The notes below the pieces were generated by a model. That model was not told the origin of the DNA, did no database searches, and saw nothing but the letters and a program-made list of their open reading frames with translations. From Lunularia cruciata (Eukaryota; Streptophyta; Marchantiopsida; Lunulariales; Lunulariaceae), in contig OX419755.1 of the NCBI GenBank assembly GCA_948567375.1, forward strand, positions 7,631,001 through 7,695,000: 64,000 bases of DNA. The letters are read 5' to 3'. This document shows, in pieces, positions 1 through 11,825 of this stretch. Numbering within the stretch: position 1 is the stretch's first letter; each line of letters starts with the position of its first letter. The translations under genes were made by a program, and so were the position numbers.

Positions 1-970
1 GCTACTTCTCAATGCCCTTTGTGACCAATTTTGCCATTGGCCCCATTCAAGAAATGTGGAATTGATTTTGTGGGTTTGATTCAATTGGTGACTTGATTCA
101 CAACAAGGAGATACATCTTGGTTTTCATTGATTATGCTACCAAGATGGTTGAAGCCGAGGTAACTTGACGAGATGATGCAAAAATAGTTGCAGAATTTTT
201 TGTCCAAAACATCATTTCACATTATGGATGTCCTTTGAAATTGGTCAGTGACCAAGAGACTCATTTTTAAACTCATTTGTTGAGACATTAACCATGTACT
301 TCCAAATCAAACATTGGAAGACAACTCCTTACAATCCAAAAGTGAATGGACTAACAAAAAAGGTGAATAGATTGTTGTGCAAAAATTTGAATAAGATAAA
401 TGGAAACTATGCCTATGATTAGGACACAAATTTACATGTAGCTTTGTAGGCATGCAAAAAATATTACAACAAAACAAACTCCATATTTCTTGACATATGG
501 ATTGCATCCTATATACTTGTTGAATTTGAAGTACCATCGGATCCTTTGTGAGGAATAATTTTCAAAGGAAGAAAGCCAAGATCTTTGGATTCATCAATTG
601 ATGTGGTTAGAAGAGAAAAAAGACAATGCAATGCAAATCACAAAGGAAATTCAATTCAGCAGAAAAGGTCAAGCATAATAAGCAAATAAAGCCTATTATT
701 GTTTGAAAAGGAGATTTGATGTTGTTATATGACAATCATAGAATATTTCTTCTATTCAAGCTACACTTAAGATGGATGAGGCACTATCGTGTCATTCAAA
801 TTTATGAAAATGGCTCTATTCAACTTGTAGACTTGGAAGTCAATCCTTTTGCCACTTGAGTAAATGGGTGGAGGGTTCAAAACTATTGGACCATGGACTC
901 AGACTTGTATAAAGAAGAGAGAGCAAATGTTTGTGGGGATGCTCATATTTGGAGGAGGTATGTGGTACAC
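1..970 (+). pseudogene. Ty3/gypsy integrase fragment, decayed
   Basis: Conceptual translation on the plus strand, switching frames at several stops, gives a retroviral-type integrase core: a segment reading YILVFIDYATKMVEA (first catalytic Asp, about 110-160), then SHYGCPLKLVSDQE (second Asp, about 215-255), then a PYNPKVNGLTKK-like stretch at about 330-365. In the last, the third acidic residue of the usual NG-x-x-E motif is not kept. The fragment enters from the left window edge and is broken by many stops and frameshifts. It is a dead remnant of a gypsy-type pol. It runs into the repeat block that begins near 970, so the two may be parts of one old element. Confidence 0.75.
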
Positions 971-3835
971 ACATTTTTCATTTTTCATGAGTTTTAAAGA
1001 AGAAGTGTATTGTTGAAACCAAATTGCAGCAAAATGAAGAAGAAATGAAGAGAATTGCATGTTTGGAGTAGACCCAAAGAAATCAACTTTGGGTCAAAAG
1101 AGGAAGTACTCAGATTGGACTTATAGAGTTGCCCTAAAGTAGGGAAACTTCATATCAAAAGGCTCAACCTGATCCAAAGAAATTGTAATTATTTTTCTTT
1201 GGGTCCCGCTGGTCAAGAAGGTAAAATTAAAGAAATGGTTGAGTCATGAGAAGAATAATTTGAGAGTGATAGGAAACAAACACGTTGAAGCGGTGAGTGT
1301 AGATTTCAAAATTGACTAAAGAATGCTTATGTCCTGGAGCACTTTAAAATTAAGACTTCAAAAAGGGAATTGGAAATGTTAAGAAGATATCTTGTTCTCT
1401 TAGTTGTTGTCCCAAAGGAATGTGAGTCACAAAGCCAAACAAGAGTTTAATTTTTTGAAGTCCAAAGGGAGTTAGAATCACACATCCAGTAGAGGGGATA
1501 TTGTTCCAATGCCATAGAGTCTATGAGCACATGATGGCAAAGAAGGGTGCTGGGAAGAGCTACTCACTCATAAATGAGGAGTCTTGAAATATGGAGATGA
1601 GATGTAGTAGGATGGATTGAAGTTCTGAGTAGGCTTTGGATTATGTTTCTGGCCTAGAACTAGCACTTGAGTTTTCCAAGGTTCATGGCAGAGATATCTA
1701 CCAGCAATTGTGAGGATGGCTCTAGAGTAGTGGGGAAGAGAGGAAATTTGGCTTGATGGACAAAGTTGGATTGGAGGTTAGTCTTGGAAAAGGAAGTGAG
1801 GGATGCAACCAAAGTCATCTCCTATCTGAAGTGTGAGTCTTTGGAAGAAACCACAAATTCCTTCTTTGCTCTACGTACCAACAATGGTTACAAGGTTACA
1901 AGGTGGATACCTATTGAGACCCAATTAAAAGAAGTATTGTTAGGGAAATGATGGCAATGATAGTGATGTTCAAGCCTGAGCAAACCATGTACACAATGAT
2001 GAATCAAGTGGTGTTCTTTCATTAAGTGTTTGTAGGAGAGAAGGTAATTGGGCAAAATGTTTTCACTAGAGGACAAGAAAAATGATTATTAACTAGAGGA
2101 TAGATACATTGCCCCACTACTTTGTACTATTTGTAGCACATTTCTATTTGGAGTTAAACTTGTTGAAAATGGAGGAGAAACAAAGAATGGTCTTGCATTT
2201 CTACCCTAGTCTACATTGAGAAGCAGATGAAGATGAGCAATGTTACATCTTACAAATTTGGTAAAGCAATGAACACTTTGCCATGATAGGATAGAAGAAG
2301 ATCATGTCTATGACTAGTCCAAAGATGAAGAAGTGGACTAGACCAAAAGAAGTTGTGTCACCTGTTCAGCCAAAGAAGACAAGAAGACTGAACCCAAGAG
2401 GCAAGGTAGCTATGATGGACCTGTCTTTGGGAGCAGAGTTTGAAGGTGAAGCTGAGTCTAATGGAGAAGACTCAAAAGAAGAAGACAAACTCACTTGTAG
2501 AGTAGGGAGTCAAGCAAAAGTGAAGGTGAGCCCAAAGTCCAATAGTTAGTCGATGAAGTGGTAGGAGAAGAGGATGAGGAGTTCCATGTGGTGATTGATC
2601 ATATAGAAGGAGGAGATGTCTCCTATATGGAGTTACCAATGGAGGAGATGGAAGAAGAGCCAAAGGTGGTAGTCCAAAAGGGAGTAAGGTCAAGGAGATG
2701 ACTATAGAATGCAAATGCAGGTCTGAGTCAAGTAAAGGGGTAAGATGAAGAAAGCTTGGAAGAGATGACCTTGAAGGTATAAAGATCATGACTTTGGGGT
2801 AAGGCACTAAAGGAGGGTTTGCCTATCAAAGCCAAGTACGAAGACCACAAGGACAAGGTACAAGAGATTGATGGGGTCAAGTATTTGTTTATAATTTTTT
2901 GTCCTTTGTTGATGCAATTGAAGAAGAAGATACAAAAAGATCATTTGGAGGTGATGAACAAGTTGCAGGTGATGTAGTATCTTAGTGAAGAAGCACAAGA
3001 GTTGAAGGAAAAGCTAATCCAAAGAGATGAAGAAGCCAAAGAACTTTGGGTGGATGTAGTACTTGGAAGAAGACTCTAGGGAACTTGCAAGAGAGTTTTG
3101 AAAAGCATAGAAGAGATCTTGATTCTCAAGCTGAAGAGTTGAAGAATCAGAAGGCATTGTTTGAGAAGATGAAGAGCAAATTGGGTAAAGTCCGCATCAA
3201 AGTAATACACTTGAAAGCCATTGCAGCGGTAATGGAGCAAGAGCTAAAGAGTTTGAGAAGAGCATAGCGGAGAAGGATCAAGCATGGAAATGCGAGTTGA
3301 CAAGTAGATATCAAGAAGAAGAAAGATTACAAGGTCTGGTAAGAAGTGCAGAAGACCAAATTGCTCAACATGTAGAGGAGATGAAGATGTTGGCGGCTGA
3401 GTACAAAGACAAATTGAAGATGTATCATGAAGAGTTGAAGGTAGAGTGAACTCATGGGTATGCATTGGAATCAATAGGAGAGATTTTCATGAGGATGAAG
3501 GTGATGTTGAGTATAAAAGCAAAATTTAAGATGGAGGAAGCTCTACTGCACAAATTGAAATTGTTAGTGCAAGAGACAAGGAAGAGAAAGGCAAAGGACA
3601 CTAAACTAAATAATCTATTAATTTTTTTGAGAGTGTAGATAGGAAGATGTTAGAAGTAGGAGACAATATAAGTCTCAAATTAGATTTAGTGAGATCAGAA
3701 CAAGTTAAACTTCAGAGTAGTGTGAAAAAAGAGCCTAAGTACAAAGTGGTAAAGGTAGGAGTGTAGTTTTCAAGTAAGACAGTAGAAGAAATAAGAATAG
3801 AGAAGGAGAAGGTAGATAGTGTAGTGATGACTTCA
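971..3835 (+). repeat. Unrecognised dispersed repeat with coiled-coil coding remnants, copy 1
   Basis: The stretch from about 960 to 2330 and again from about 3590 to 3730 aligns by eye with 44450-46050, so this is one family in two copies. Short open stretches survive: 1766-1951, 2304-2549 (Lys/Glu-rich, acidic) and 3046-3267 (73 codons, heptad-like Glu/Lys/Leu pattern such as EELKNQKALFEKMKSKLGKV). The last two look like a highly charged coiled-coil protein. No reverse transcriptase, integrase or transposase is visible inside the block. It may be the gag-like or non-coding part of the gypsy element whose integrase precedes it, or a non-autonomous LTR derivative. I do not recognise the protein. 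Confidence 0.55.
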
Positions 3836-4065
3836 GTTTAATTTAGATTGAAGACAAGATAGAGATGGAAGAAGATGTGACAATAGAAGAAGTTGTTGTC
3901 AATAAGATAGAGGAATGTAATACTCCAAGGACAATAGAAGAAAACTTCAAGATTCTTCAGTTTTGATTTAGATTGAAGATAAGATAGAGATGGAATACTC
4001 CAAGGATAAGAGAAGAGAGAAAACACAAGGAAGAAGTTGAAGTTGTTGAAGATAAGATAGAGGAA
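3836..4065. repeat. Imperfect tandem reiteration of the LTR-A edge
   Basis: The motif gaggaatgtaatactccaag occurs at about 3910-3935 and at 4061-4080, with a shorter version (atactccaaggataagag) at about 3992. Around these, a unit of roughly 120-130 bp containing agattgaagataagataga is repeated with changes. The true LTR boundary chosen at 4066 is the last of these units. The series suggests slippage or unequal exchange at the edge of the LTR. Confidence 0.55.
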
Positions 4066-4806
4066 TGTAATACTCCAAGGACAAGAGAAGAGAGAAAACA
4101 CATATTTCACACTCAATCCTTTGATGCCCCAAAGGAGCACCTTCTCTTTATTATATAGACCAAGAGGATCTCCTCCAAGGAAGCTCCACCATAGGAATAG
4201 ACACATAGATAGATGACATGTCAGCAAGCTCCATCCTTGGATTACTTACTTGGATGGGTGACATGTTGGTCCAGGTCCTATCTGGTTGGTCAAACAAGCT
4301 TTGACCAAAGGGAATCTTTTAGGGAATCTTCCTGTAGGAATCTTAGAATCACATGGGTAAGGTACCATTGGAAAGCTCTCGATGAGACAAACCAGGGTGG
4401 AGGGAAGGCCAGCCTTACCTCCAATTAGGGAGAGGGACTGTGCATATTTTTGAGGTCTAATTCATTCGTTTAGGTCTCCAAAATTGCCTTCAAAGATTTT
4501 AGGCATATTTTGGTTCCTACTCTATTAGTAGAAGTCCCTTCTTGGTGATACTTCTTCCTGATCTGTCTAGTCCATCATGTGTAACATCCTTCCAGATGTT
4601 ATGAAACTAATTCTCACCTTTAAATCATATGTCTAACTATTCATTCTAAGGTCTTCAAGTCTATTTTGGTTTCTGCTCTATTAGTAGAAGTACTATTTTG
4701 GTGATACTTCTATCTGATCTATTTTAACCATCATGTATAACATCATTCTAGATGTTACCAAACCAAATTTCACATCTAGATCATATGGCTAGCTCTTGGT
4801 ATTACA
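4066..4806 (-). repeat. Element A 3' LTR
   Basis: 741 bp, beginning (minus strand) TGTAATACCAAGAGC and ending TTGGAGTATTACA, so it has the TG...CA ends of LTRs with a short inverted repeat (TGTAATAC/GTATTACA). It is similar along its length to 9921-10653 and 11826-12525, and in opposite orientation to 17916-18524. A purine-rich tract lies directly upstream on the minus strand. Confidence 0.85.
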
Positions 4807-4823
4807 CACTTCCCTCCTTTTAA
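4807..4823 (-). other. Polypurine tract of element A
   Basis: The minus strand reads TTAAAAGGAGGGAAGTG immediately before the 3' LTR. This is the position and composition of the plus-strand primer in LTR retrotransposons. Confidence 0.7.
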
Positions 4824-5017
4824 GACGCAACATCCTCATTATGCAATTGTTGCTCAAACGCTTGCACCAACACTTGTGCATGTGTCAAATTGGCAATGGG
4901 CTCCCAAGTTGCTTCATAGAGGGGGTAACCTTTCCATTGTACTAGATAGTCCACCCATGGATGGCGAGTACCACGTATGCATTTTTGGAGAATACACTCC
5001 ACTTCATATTCCTCCAT
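4820..5017 (-). pseudogene. Element A chromodomain (integrase C terminus)
   Basis: An open stretch of 65 codons contains a textbook chromodomain: EEYEVECIL, then DYLVQWKGYPLYEATWEP, then a short amphipathic helix. The aromatic residues that form the methyl-lysine cage in chromodomains are represented by Y (EYEVE), W (QWKGY) and the aromatic before EATWEP. In chromoviruses this domain ends integrase and is thought to guide insertion to marked chromatin. The open frame ends at the polypurine tract. The same domain occurs in element D (17700-17915) and element C (42300-42520). Confidence 0.85.
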
Positions 5018-5199
5018 GCCATCAATGAGTGTTGGAAAAGGTCAAATGTCTTGTGTGGAATGACACATGCCTGATTGGGGAGCGTATCTGCATAGTAGGG
5101 AAAAATGGAACATTGGATGGACCTTCATGTGTGGTGGTAGCTCAAGGTGATAGGTCACAACACCAACTCGATGAAGAATCAAGAAAGGCTCAATAAAAC

Positions 5200-6338
5200 A
5201 AGGTCTGAGCTTACGAGGTCCAACTAATGTGAGGTTGGTTGTCGATAGCTACACTTGATCCCCAACATTGAACTCCATGTGCCTACGGTATGCATCAGCA
5301 TACTACTTCTGTCTATTTTGCACAATTTGTAATCTATGCTTGGCGCTATCCACACCTTGTTGGATTTTAGAAACAAATGTGTTTATTGCATCAACCTTGG
5401 TAGCCACTGGATGGATCTTCATCAAGCTAGAAGGTGTGAAGGAATGTTCACCATACATGAGAAAGAATGGAGTGACTTGGGTGGATGCATTCATTGAATT
5501 GTTGTAAGAAAATTCCACAAACGGGAGTAGGGTGTCTCACCTCTCTTGCTCTTCTAAGGTGAAGCCGTATAACATGTCTTCAACCATGCAATTAGCCCGC
5601 TCTGTTTATCCATTTGTTTGTGGGTGGTAAGCTATGGACATGGCCAACTTTGTTTTGAAGAAACCAAAGAGTGTTTGCCAAAACAAACTGGTGAATTGAG
5701 TGCCTCTATTGGTGATGAGTACTCGAGACAAGCCATGGTGAAAGAAGACTTCATCTAAGTATAATTGAGCTAGTTATGGAGCGGTCACATCCTTGGTGGT
5801 AGGGCGTTCATGAATCATTTTGTTGAGCCGGTCCACAAAGACAACAATGGAGTCAAACCCTGAGGTGATCTTGGATAATTCACATACGAGATCCATACTC
5901 ACTTGTTCCCAAAGTTGTGTAGGAGTGGGGGGAGGTTGAAGGAGCCTTGTAGGAGCTTGATTAGAAGCTTTGTTCTTTTGATAAAGTAGGCAACTACGCA
6001 CGTAGTCCATCACATTGTTGCTCATCTTGGGCCAATAGTAATAGCATTGGATTGCATCCAAGGTCTTGTCCACTCCAACATGACGTGCAATGGCCAAATC
6101 ATGACATTTTGCTAGAATGGTCATGCGTAATTCTGGGACATTTAGAATCCATAGTCTTCTATCACAAAAGGTGAGTCCTTGGGTGATGGTGATGCCTTTG
6201 GATGATTGTGCTTCTACAATGTGTAGATTAGTTTTTGTAGCAATTAGGATCTTTAGCCAAAATTTGGGGTTAATCTTAACCTTTACCACCAAGTTTTTTG
6301 CCATTGGCATACGGGTGAATGCATCTACAAGTTGCTTC
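5200..6338 (-). pseudogene. Element A integrase, broken
   Basis: The 263-codon open stretch 5774-6565 covers the end of RNase H and then integrase: a zinc-binding region with HVGVDKTLDAIQCYYYWP and CLLYQKNKASNQ (the HHCC domain, one His uncertain), then VSMDLVCELS and IVVFVDRLNKMIH (start of the catalytic core with its Asp). The rest of the core continues to about 5300 in another frame (EFSYNNSMNASTQVTPFFLMYGEH split across the frame, a region typical of gypsy integrases after the catalytic Glu). Frameshifts between 5520 and 5770 make it non-functional. Confidence 0.8.
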
Positions 6339-7660
6339 TTACCTTCCATATAGGTGATTGTCATGTTGAAGCATTGGTGCCATTCTGCCCACCAAATTTG
6401 GCAACAAGATAGATCCTTTTGCGTCTTGAGGTAGACTAGAGGTCTGTGGTCTGTCTCTACTACAAATGCCTTCTCGCCCAAATAGTGCTTCCAATGCTTG
6501 GTTGCAAGCATGGTGGCTAGCTCTTCTTGTTTTGTGGTATGGTAGTTGCGCTTGGCCAGTAACAACTATTGAGAGAAATATGCAATTGGATGCCATCCGT
6601 CATGCCACTCTTGTTGTAGGACTACTCCTATTGTTATGCCTGATGCATCTGTAGCCAACTTGATTGGATGTTTTGGGTCATACCACTTCAAGATTGGTGC
6701 ATGTAGCAAGGTGGCTTTCAATTCTTGAAAGGCCAACTCTTGTGCAGTTCCCCATGTCCACTTCTTCTCCCTGCCAAGTAGTGCCGTTAAAGGCTGTGCA
6801 ACCTTGGAGAAGTCCTTGACAAATCTACAATAGAATCTCTTCAACCCCTTTAGCTCTTGAGTTGAGTCTGATCTTTTGGGGCACTCCATTTTGAATGACC
6901 TCTATTTTATCTATTAATACTTGAATCCCCTCTGCACTTACTCTATGCCCCAAGTAGTCTACTTCAGACTTGCCAAACTCACACTTTGAGATTTTGGCAT
7001 ACAATTGATTTTGTCTTAGAATTTGGAGGACTTCTCGTAGATGTTGTTTGTGTTTTTTTATTGTGCTACAATATACTAAGATATTGTCCAAGAAGACAAT
7101 AACAGACTTATCAAAGTATGGATAAAATATGTAATTCATTAGACTCATGAAAGTGGCAAGTGCATTGGTGAGGCCAAAAGGCATCACAAGATACTCAAAG
7201 TGGTCATACTTGATTTGAAAGGCAGTTTTGTACACATCCTCCTTTGCAATTTAGATTTGATTGTAATTGCTCTGCAAGTCCAATTTGGTGAAGTATCTTG
7301 CTCCATAAAGTTGATCAAACAGGTCTCCATGCAAGGTAAGGGGTATTTATTCTTTGTTGTATGTTGATTGAGACCCCGATAGTCAATGCACATGCACATT
7401 GTACCATCCTTCTTCTTCACAAACAAGAAAAAAGCCCCATATGGTGATATGCTAGGTTGGATGAACCCTTTTTGTAGCATCTCCTCAATTTGAGTCTAAC
7501 ACTCCTCCAACTCATGAGATGATAGGCAATATAGGGCCTTACAAGGAGGTGTCTTCCCCAAGAGTGTCTCAATTTTATGATATACTCTCCTTTTTGGTGG
7601 TTATCCTGAGAATAGAACATCAGGAAAGACATCTTGAAACTCATCCACAACATCCTTCAT
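6330..7660 (-). pseudogene. Element A reverse transcriptase and RNase H, broken
   Basis: Pieces in different frames together give gypsy RT: 7184-7480 has [20 protein letters not shown] (RT motif with catalytic Asp), 6825-7235 has [20 protein letters not shown] and VIVFLDNILVYC. The usual FLDD box reads FLDN, so a catalytic Asp is lost. 6566-6889 gives the RT connection and start of RNase H (LATDASGITIGVVLQQEW), and 5774-6565 the rest (FVVETDHRPLVYLK). At least four frame breaks are visible. Element D carries the same order on the plus strand. Confidence 0.85.
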
Positions 7661-8340
7661 TTTTTTAGGAATTTTTCCATCAAGTTGTGCACCTTGGACT
7701 TCTCTTATTAGACCTATGAAACATCTATTGGTCTACAGACAGTTGTTGTCCCTATGACATATAGAGGCAGTTCTTGCCTATGTGAATTTTCTTTAACCCC
7801 AATGATTGACCATTGGTGGGTTCTCATTACTTTCTTCCTTCAATCTACCATAGGGTTGTAATGCTCCATTCATGGCATGCCTAAGATTGCATCATAACGA
7901 GCTAATTATATCACTCGCCACTCAATTGCTTCTTGATATTCTCCTATAGAGAGTGTTACCCGCCTAGGTAATGATTCTCCTCTTTGTTTGCCTGTTCGAT
8001 AACTTTACTTCTTTGCTCTCATCTCTCTCTAGATCCATTCCCAATCTTATTGCAATAAAGCAAGACAAGAAATTCTTTGTGGATCTATTAATACTCTCAC
8101 TTGATTGCCTTCTAGGACTCCATTCACAACAATCAATTGTTAGGTTTCCTTTCGGGATCTTTGCGTGTTTGTCTTCTTCCTTCCCTTGCTTCTCTGCTTC
8201 CTTATTGAGCCCATAAGGCTACGAGGTACATTTATTGGCAATCTTTGTTTTCCAAAGTGATTTCCACCTCCTCTTCTTCAATGTGCCTCTCTATGTTGTT
8301 CAATGATTGCCTGTATGAAGGCCAAGGGCCTCTAGGGAAA
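7661..8340 (-). pseudogene. Element A protease and protease-RT linker, broken
   Basis: The minus strand around 7830-7950 encodes a decayed version of the sequence that is clearer in element D at 15080-15150 (HYDAILCKPWMEHYNP), the flap/C-terminal part of a retroviral-type aspartic protease. The region between it and the gag zinc knuckle has no long open frame. Identification rests on position and on the match to element D. Confidence 0.6.
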
Positions 8341-9780
8341 CAAGTACAATAGTTGGAAGATATATGCCCAATACGGCCACAATTGTAACAATGGCATTGT
8401 TCTCCTCAAGTTCCTTCTCCTCATGGGACTCCATTTCTTTGTTCTTCTACTTGTCCACGCTCCTCTTCAAGCGGTCGTGCTCCTCAATCTCAAAATCAAA
8501 AGTTGCACAATTCTATCGGTACTAGTCCACCCATGTGTGGCATTTCTGCCCAATAATGTTGAGGTGGAACTACTCCTTCACCTCCATCCAATGCTCTGGC
8601 TATTCTCTGCACACAAGCAATGACTTCAAATACAGTGCAAGGGTTTTGCACCATGACTTCTTGGCAAATCCGCTCTTTCAACCCTTCTTTGAAATTGTCA
8701 AGCGCCTCTGTTGGACTCATGTCGGTTATAGTGACTTGTAGATCCAAAAATGCCTCTATATACTCTTGTATGTTGTTCTTTTGTCTCAATTCCCATAGTC
8801 AAATTTGGGCCATTTGCACAGAATCCATTGATTGGAAATTCTTCAGCAATCCTTCTTGCATTACTGTCCACGTGACCTCCCTTCTCTCTACTAACATGGA
8901 CCTTTCCCAAGCATCATACCATATGAGGGCTTTATTGGTCAAGTACCCACATGCAAACATGCCTGTAGCATGCTTTGTGACCTCTATTGAGAACAATCAT
9001 AAATATCAATTCATTTTCAAGATCCAATTTTCCACTACTCCCATCGTACGCTGCCCCTTGTAAGGCTCAATGTTGCAGGTCTTCTTCATCTGGAGTAGCA
9101 ATGTGGCTTCATCGTTGATAAGGTTCGTAGGCACGGGTGCCTCACCAAGTACTTCAGTCGTAGATATTGGGTTTTGAGACGGTTCTTCTTCTTGCATTGC
9201 TTGATCATTCCTAAGGATCTGCGCTTGACTTTGTAATGTCTCCATGGTCATCTTAATCTCTCAAAATTCATTCAACATCCCTTGCATTCCTTGCACCAGC
9301 TCTTCCAATTATGGATCTATGGTTCCTGCAACACTCAATTGCTAATGTCGACTTCAATATAGAGTCAATATGATCACTCTAGAAGGCACACAAACTATTG
9401 AAACTACCATTGGGACCTCAGAAGCTATCACTCGTTGATAATACTCCTCACCAAAATTCCTAACCATAAAATCTCTAAATATCACTTTTGGTCTCACTAC
9501 ATAACAGATTTCTACTTGAGTGTTGAAAGGGAGAGGATTTGGGACATTCACATCCATATCATCATAATAGAATGTAGATTGTCAAATCCCACTCTTTGTC
9601 ATATATCACCACAGGTAGAATCACCGGGTTTGGTGAGTTCACCCTGTCCATGAATTCTACACCAAAGTGATAAACTAGCAATACCCTCATTTGCTCATGC
9701 TGAATGTACATAGCCTTGATGTGGAATGGATTCGAGAATGGAAAGCTAGGTGCGGGAAATTGTCCTCCCGATGCATCCAT
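8341..9780 (-). pseudogene. Element A gag, broken
   Basis: Successive minus-strand open pieces (9562-9780, 9354-9557, 9006-9251, 8799-8996, 8496-8789) read as one gag. There is an N-terminal part beginning MDASGGQFPAP, a segment with YLTNKALIWYDAWE (Trp-containing helix typical of gypsy capsid), then IQEYIEAFLDLQVTITDMS and ALDNFKEGLKERI (capsid C-terminal half). Near 8365-8395 follows a zinc knuckle CYNCGRIGHISSNYC, which has one residue more than the standard C-x2-C-x4-H-x4-C spacing. The first Met at 9780 lies about 130 bp downstream of the primer site, as expected. The frame is broken between each piece. Confidence 0.75.
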
Positions 9781-9907
9781 CCCATCCGCTCTCTAAAGTC
9801 CTTCCTGAGTCTAGCAATTACTCTATGTTCTCCACCTCAAATTACTCAGTTTCAGTAGTTCATGCTCTTCCAAGAGAGGTGATCCACTCTCTTGGACTAA
9901 AACACTT

Positions 9908-9919
9908 GCTCTGATACCA
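9908..9919 (-). other. Element A primer binding site (initiator Met tRNA)
   Basis: The minus strand reads TGGTATCAGAGC, one base past the 5' LTR end. This 12-mer complements the 3' end of plant initiator tRNA-Met and is the commonest primer site of plant gypsy elements. Confidence 0.9.
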
Positions 9920-9920
9920 T

Positions 9921-10653
9921 TGTAATACTTTGGGACAAGAGAAGAGAGAAAATACAGATTTCACACTCAAACATTCGATACTCCAAAGGAGCACCTTCTC
10001 TTTATTATATAGACAAAGAGGATCTCCTCCAAGGAAGCTCCACGATAGGATTAAGCATATAGATAGGTGACATGTCAGCAAGCTCCACCCTTGGATTACT
10101 TACTTGGATGGGTGACATGTTGGTCTAGGTCCTATTTGGTTTGGTCAAACAAGCTTTGACCAAAGGGAATCTTTTAGGGAATTTTCTTGTAGGAATCTCA
10201 AAATCACGGGTAAAGTACCGCGGAAAGCTCTCAATGAGACAAACCAGGGTGGAGGGAAGGCCAGCCTCTCCTATGTGGGGGGGCAAATGCACATTTTTGA
10301 GGCCTAATTCATTCGTGTAGGCCTCCAAAATTGCCTTCAAAGATTTTAGGCATATTTTAGTTCCTACTCTAGTAGTGGAAGTCCCCTCTTGGTGATAATT
10401 CTTTCTAATCTATTTAGTCCATCATGTGTAACATCCTTCTAGATGTAACCAAACCAATTCTCACCTTTAAATCATATGTCTAGCTATTGGTTCTAAGGTT
10501 TTCAAGTTTATTTCGATTTCTACCCTATTAGTAGAAGTACTCTTTTGGTGATAATTATATCTGATCTATTTTGACCATCATGTATAACATCATTCTAGAT
10601 GTTACCAAACCAAATTTCACATCTAGATCATATGGTGAGCTCTTGGTATTACA
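9921..10653 (-). repeat. Element A 5' LTR
   Basis: 733 bp, paired with 4066-4806 and of nearly equal length. The two differ by many substitutions and small indels by eye (for example the region 10200-10300 against 4340-4440), so the insertion is old. It abuts element B RNase H at 10654. Confidence 0.85.
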
Positions 10654-11825
10654 CAAGGTAGTTGAGGATCATACGGTTGAAGAATGGGCCTTGAAGACAC
10701 CATATGTTTCAACTTTTGGAATGCTTCTTTGTGCTTGGTGGTCCATTGGAAGCTTGAGTCCTTCCCCAAGAGGTCAATCAATGGTGCAGCCACATCAGCA
10801 TAATAATGGATGAACAGTTGGTAAAAACTGACCAATCCATTAAATGCCCGTACTTAGGTAGCATCTTTTAGAGTAGGCCAATAAGTAATGGCCTTGATTT
10901 TCTCTTCTTCCATCTTGATCTCCTCTGATGAGATCTTGTGCACCAAGAAGATAATTTCCTTTTGCCAAAAGGTACACTTTGACTTCTTGTAGTAAAATTT
11001 CCATTGCCATAGTCATCTTAGGACTTCTCTCACATGATTCACATGTTCTACCTCTATCTTGCTATAGATTAAGATATCATCCAAGAACATCACCATGTAT
11101 CAATCCAATAGTCCATCCAACATCCAATGCATCTGATCCATGAAGACTGTTGGAGCATTAGTGAGCTCAAAAGGTAGAACTCTCCACTCAAAATGCCCAT
11201 ACCTTGTACGAAAGGTTATCTTTTGCACATCCTCCCTATCAATGGGGATTTGCCAATAGCTGTTGTAAAGATCTAGGTTGGAAAATTATCGTGCTCCACT
11301 CAATTGATCAAGCAAGTCATCAATCCGAGGTAAGAGATATGCATTTTTTGCTGTTTGCTTATTGAGCCCACGATAATCAATATAGAAATGAAGTCCTCCA
11401 TCCTTCTTTGGAATAAATAGTACCGGTGCTTCCCAAGGAGAGGTGCTATGTCGTATGAAGTCCTTTTCCTAAAACTCCATAAGTGTTGTTAGTAACTCCT
11501 CCAACTCCTTTGGTGAGAGCCGATAGATTGGTCTACTCACTAGAGTACTCCTTGGCAATAACTCAATCTTGAAGGGCATACCATGATCGGAGGGTAATCC
11601 CTTTGGCAGATCATGCGGAAACACGTTCACAAACTCTTGAACTATCTAATCAACCATTGCTTGATGAGGCTCTCGGCTCTCCTCAGATTGTCCTTGTGCA
11701 ATCGGCTTGATCCACACCGCAAAAATAGACTTATCTTCTTCCAAGCTTACTCGATGGCTACTTCACTAACAAACTTCCCATCTAAGGACTCATCTATTTT
11801 CAAAGCTTACTACATGGTTGTCTTT
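10654..11825 (-). pseudogene. Element B reverse transcriptase/RNase H, truncated
   Basis: Minus-strand RT of a second gypsy family, closely related to element C on the plus strand (39.7-40.6 kb). The catalytic box at about 11040-11100 reads MVMFLDDILIYSK with both Asp residues intact. 10623-10835 gives VSFYQLFIHYYADVAAPL and QWTTKHKEAFQKL, the RT-RNase H connection. The frame is broken in many places. It ends abruptly at 10654 against the element A LTR, so the rest of RNase H and the integrase are missing. Confidence 0.8.

Larger units (their letters stand above)
4066..10653 (-). mobile_element. Element A: Ty3/gypsy chromovirus, near full length
   Basis: A minus-strand LTR retrotransposon of about 6.6 kb. 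Reading on the minus strand the order is 5' LTR (9921-10653), tRNA primer site (9908-9919), gag, zinc knuckle, protease, RT, RNase H, integrase, chromodomain, polypurine tract, 3' LTR (4066-4806). The order protease-RT-RNase H-integrase with a C-terminal chromodomain defines the chromovirus branch of Ty3/gypsy. All frames are interrupted, so it is not autonomous. The outer flanks (aggaa before 4066, caagg after 10653) do not form a clear 5-bp target duplication. The right flank lies inside element B RNase H while the left flank lies in the coiled-coil repeat, so one side has been rearranged or deleted since insertion. Confidence 0.85.
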
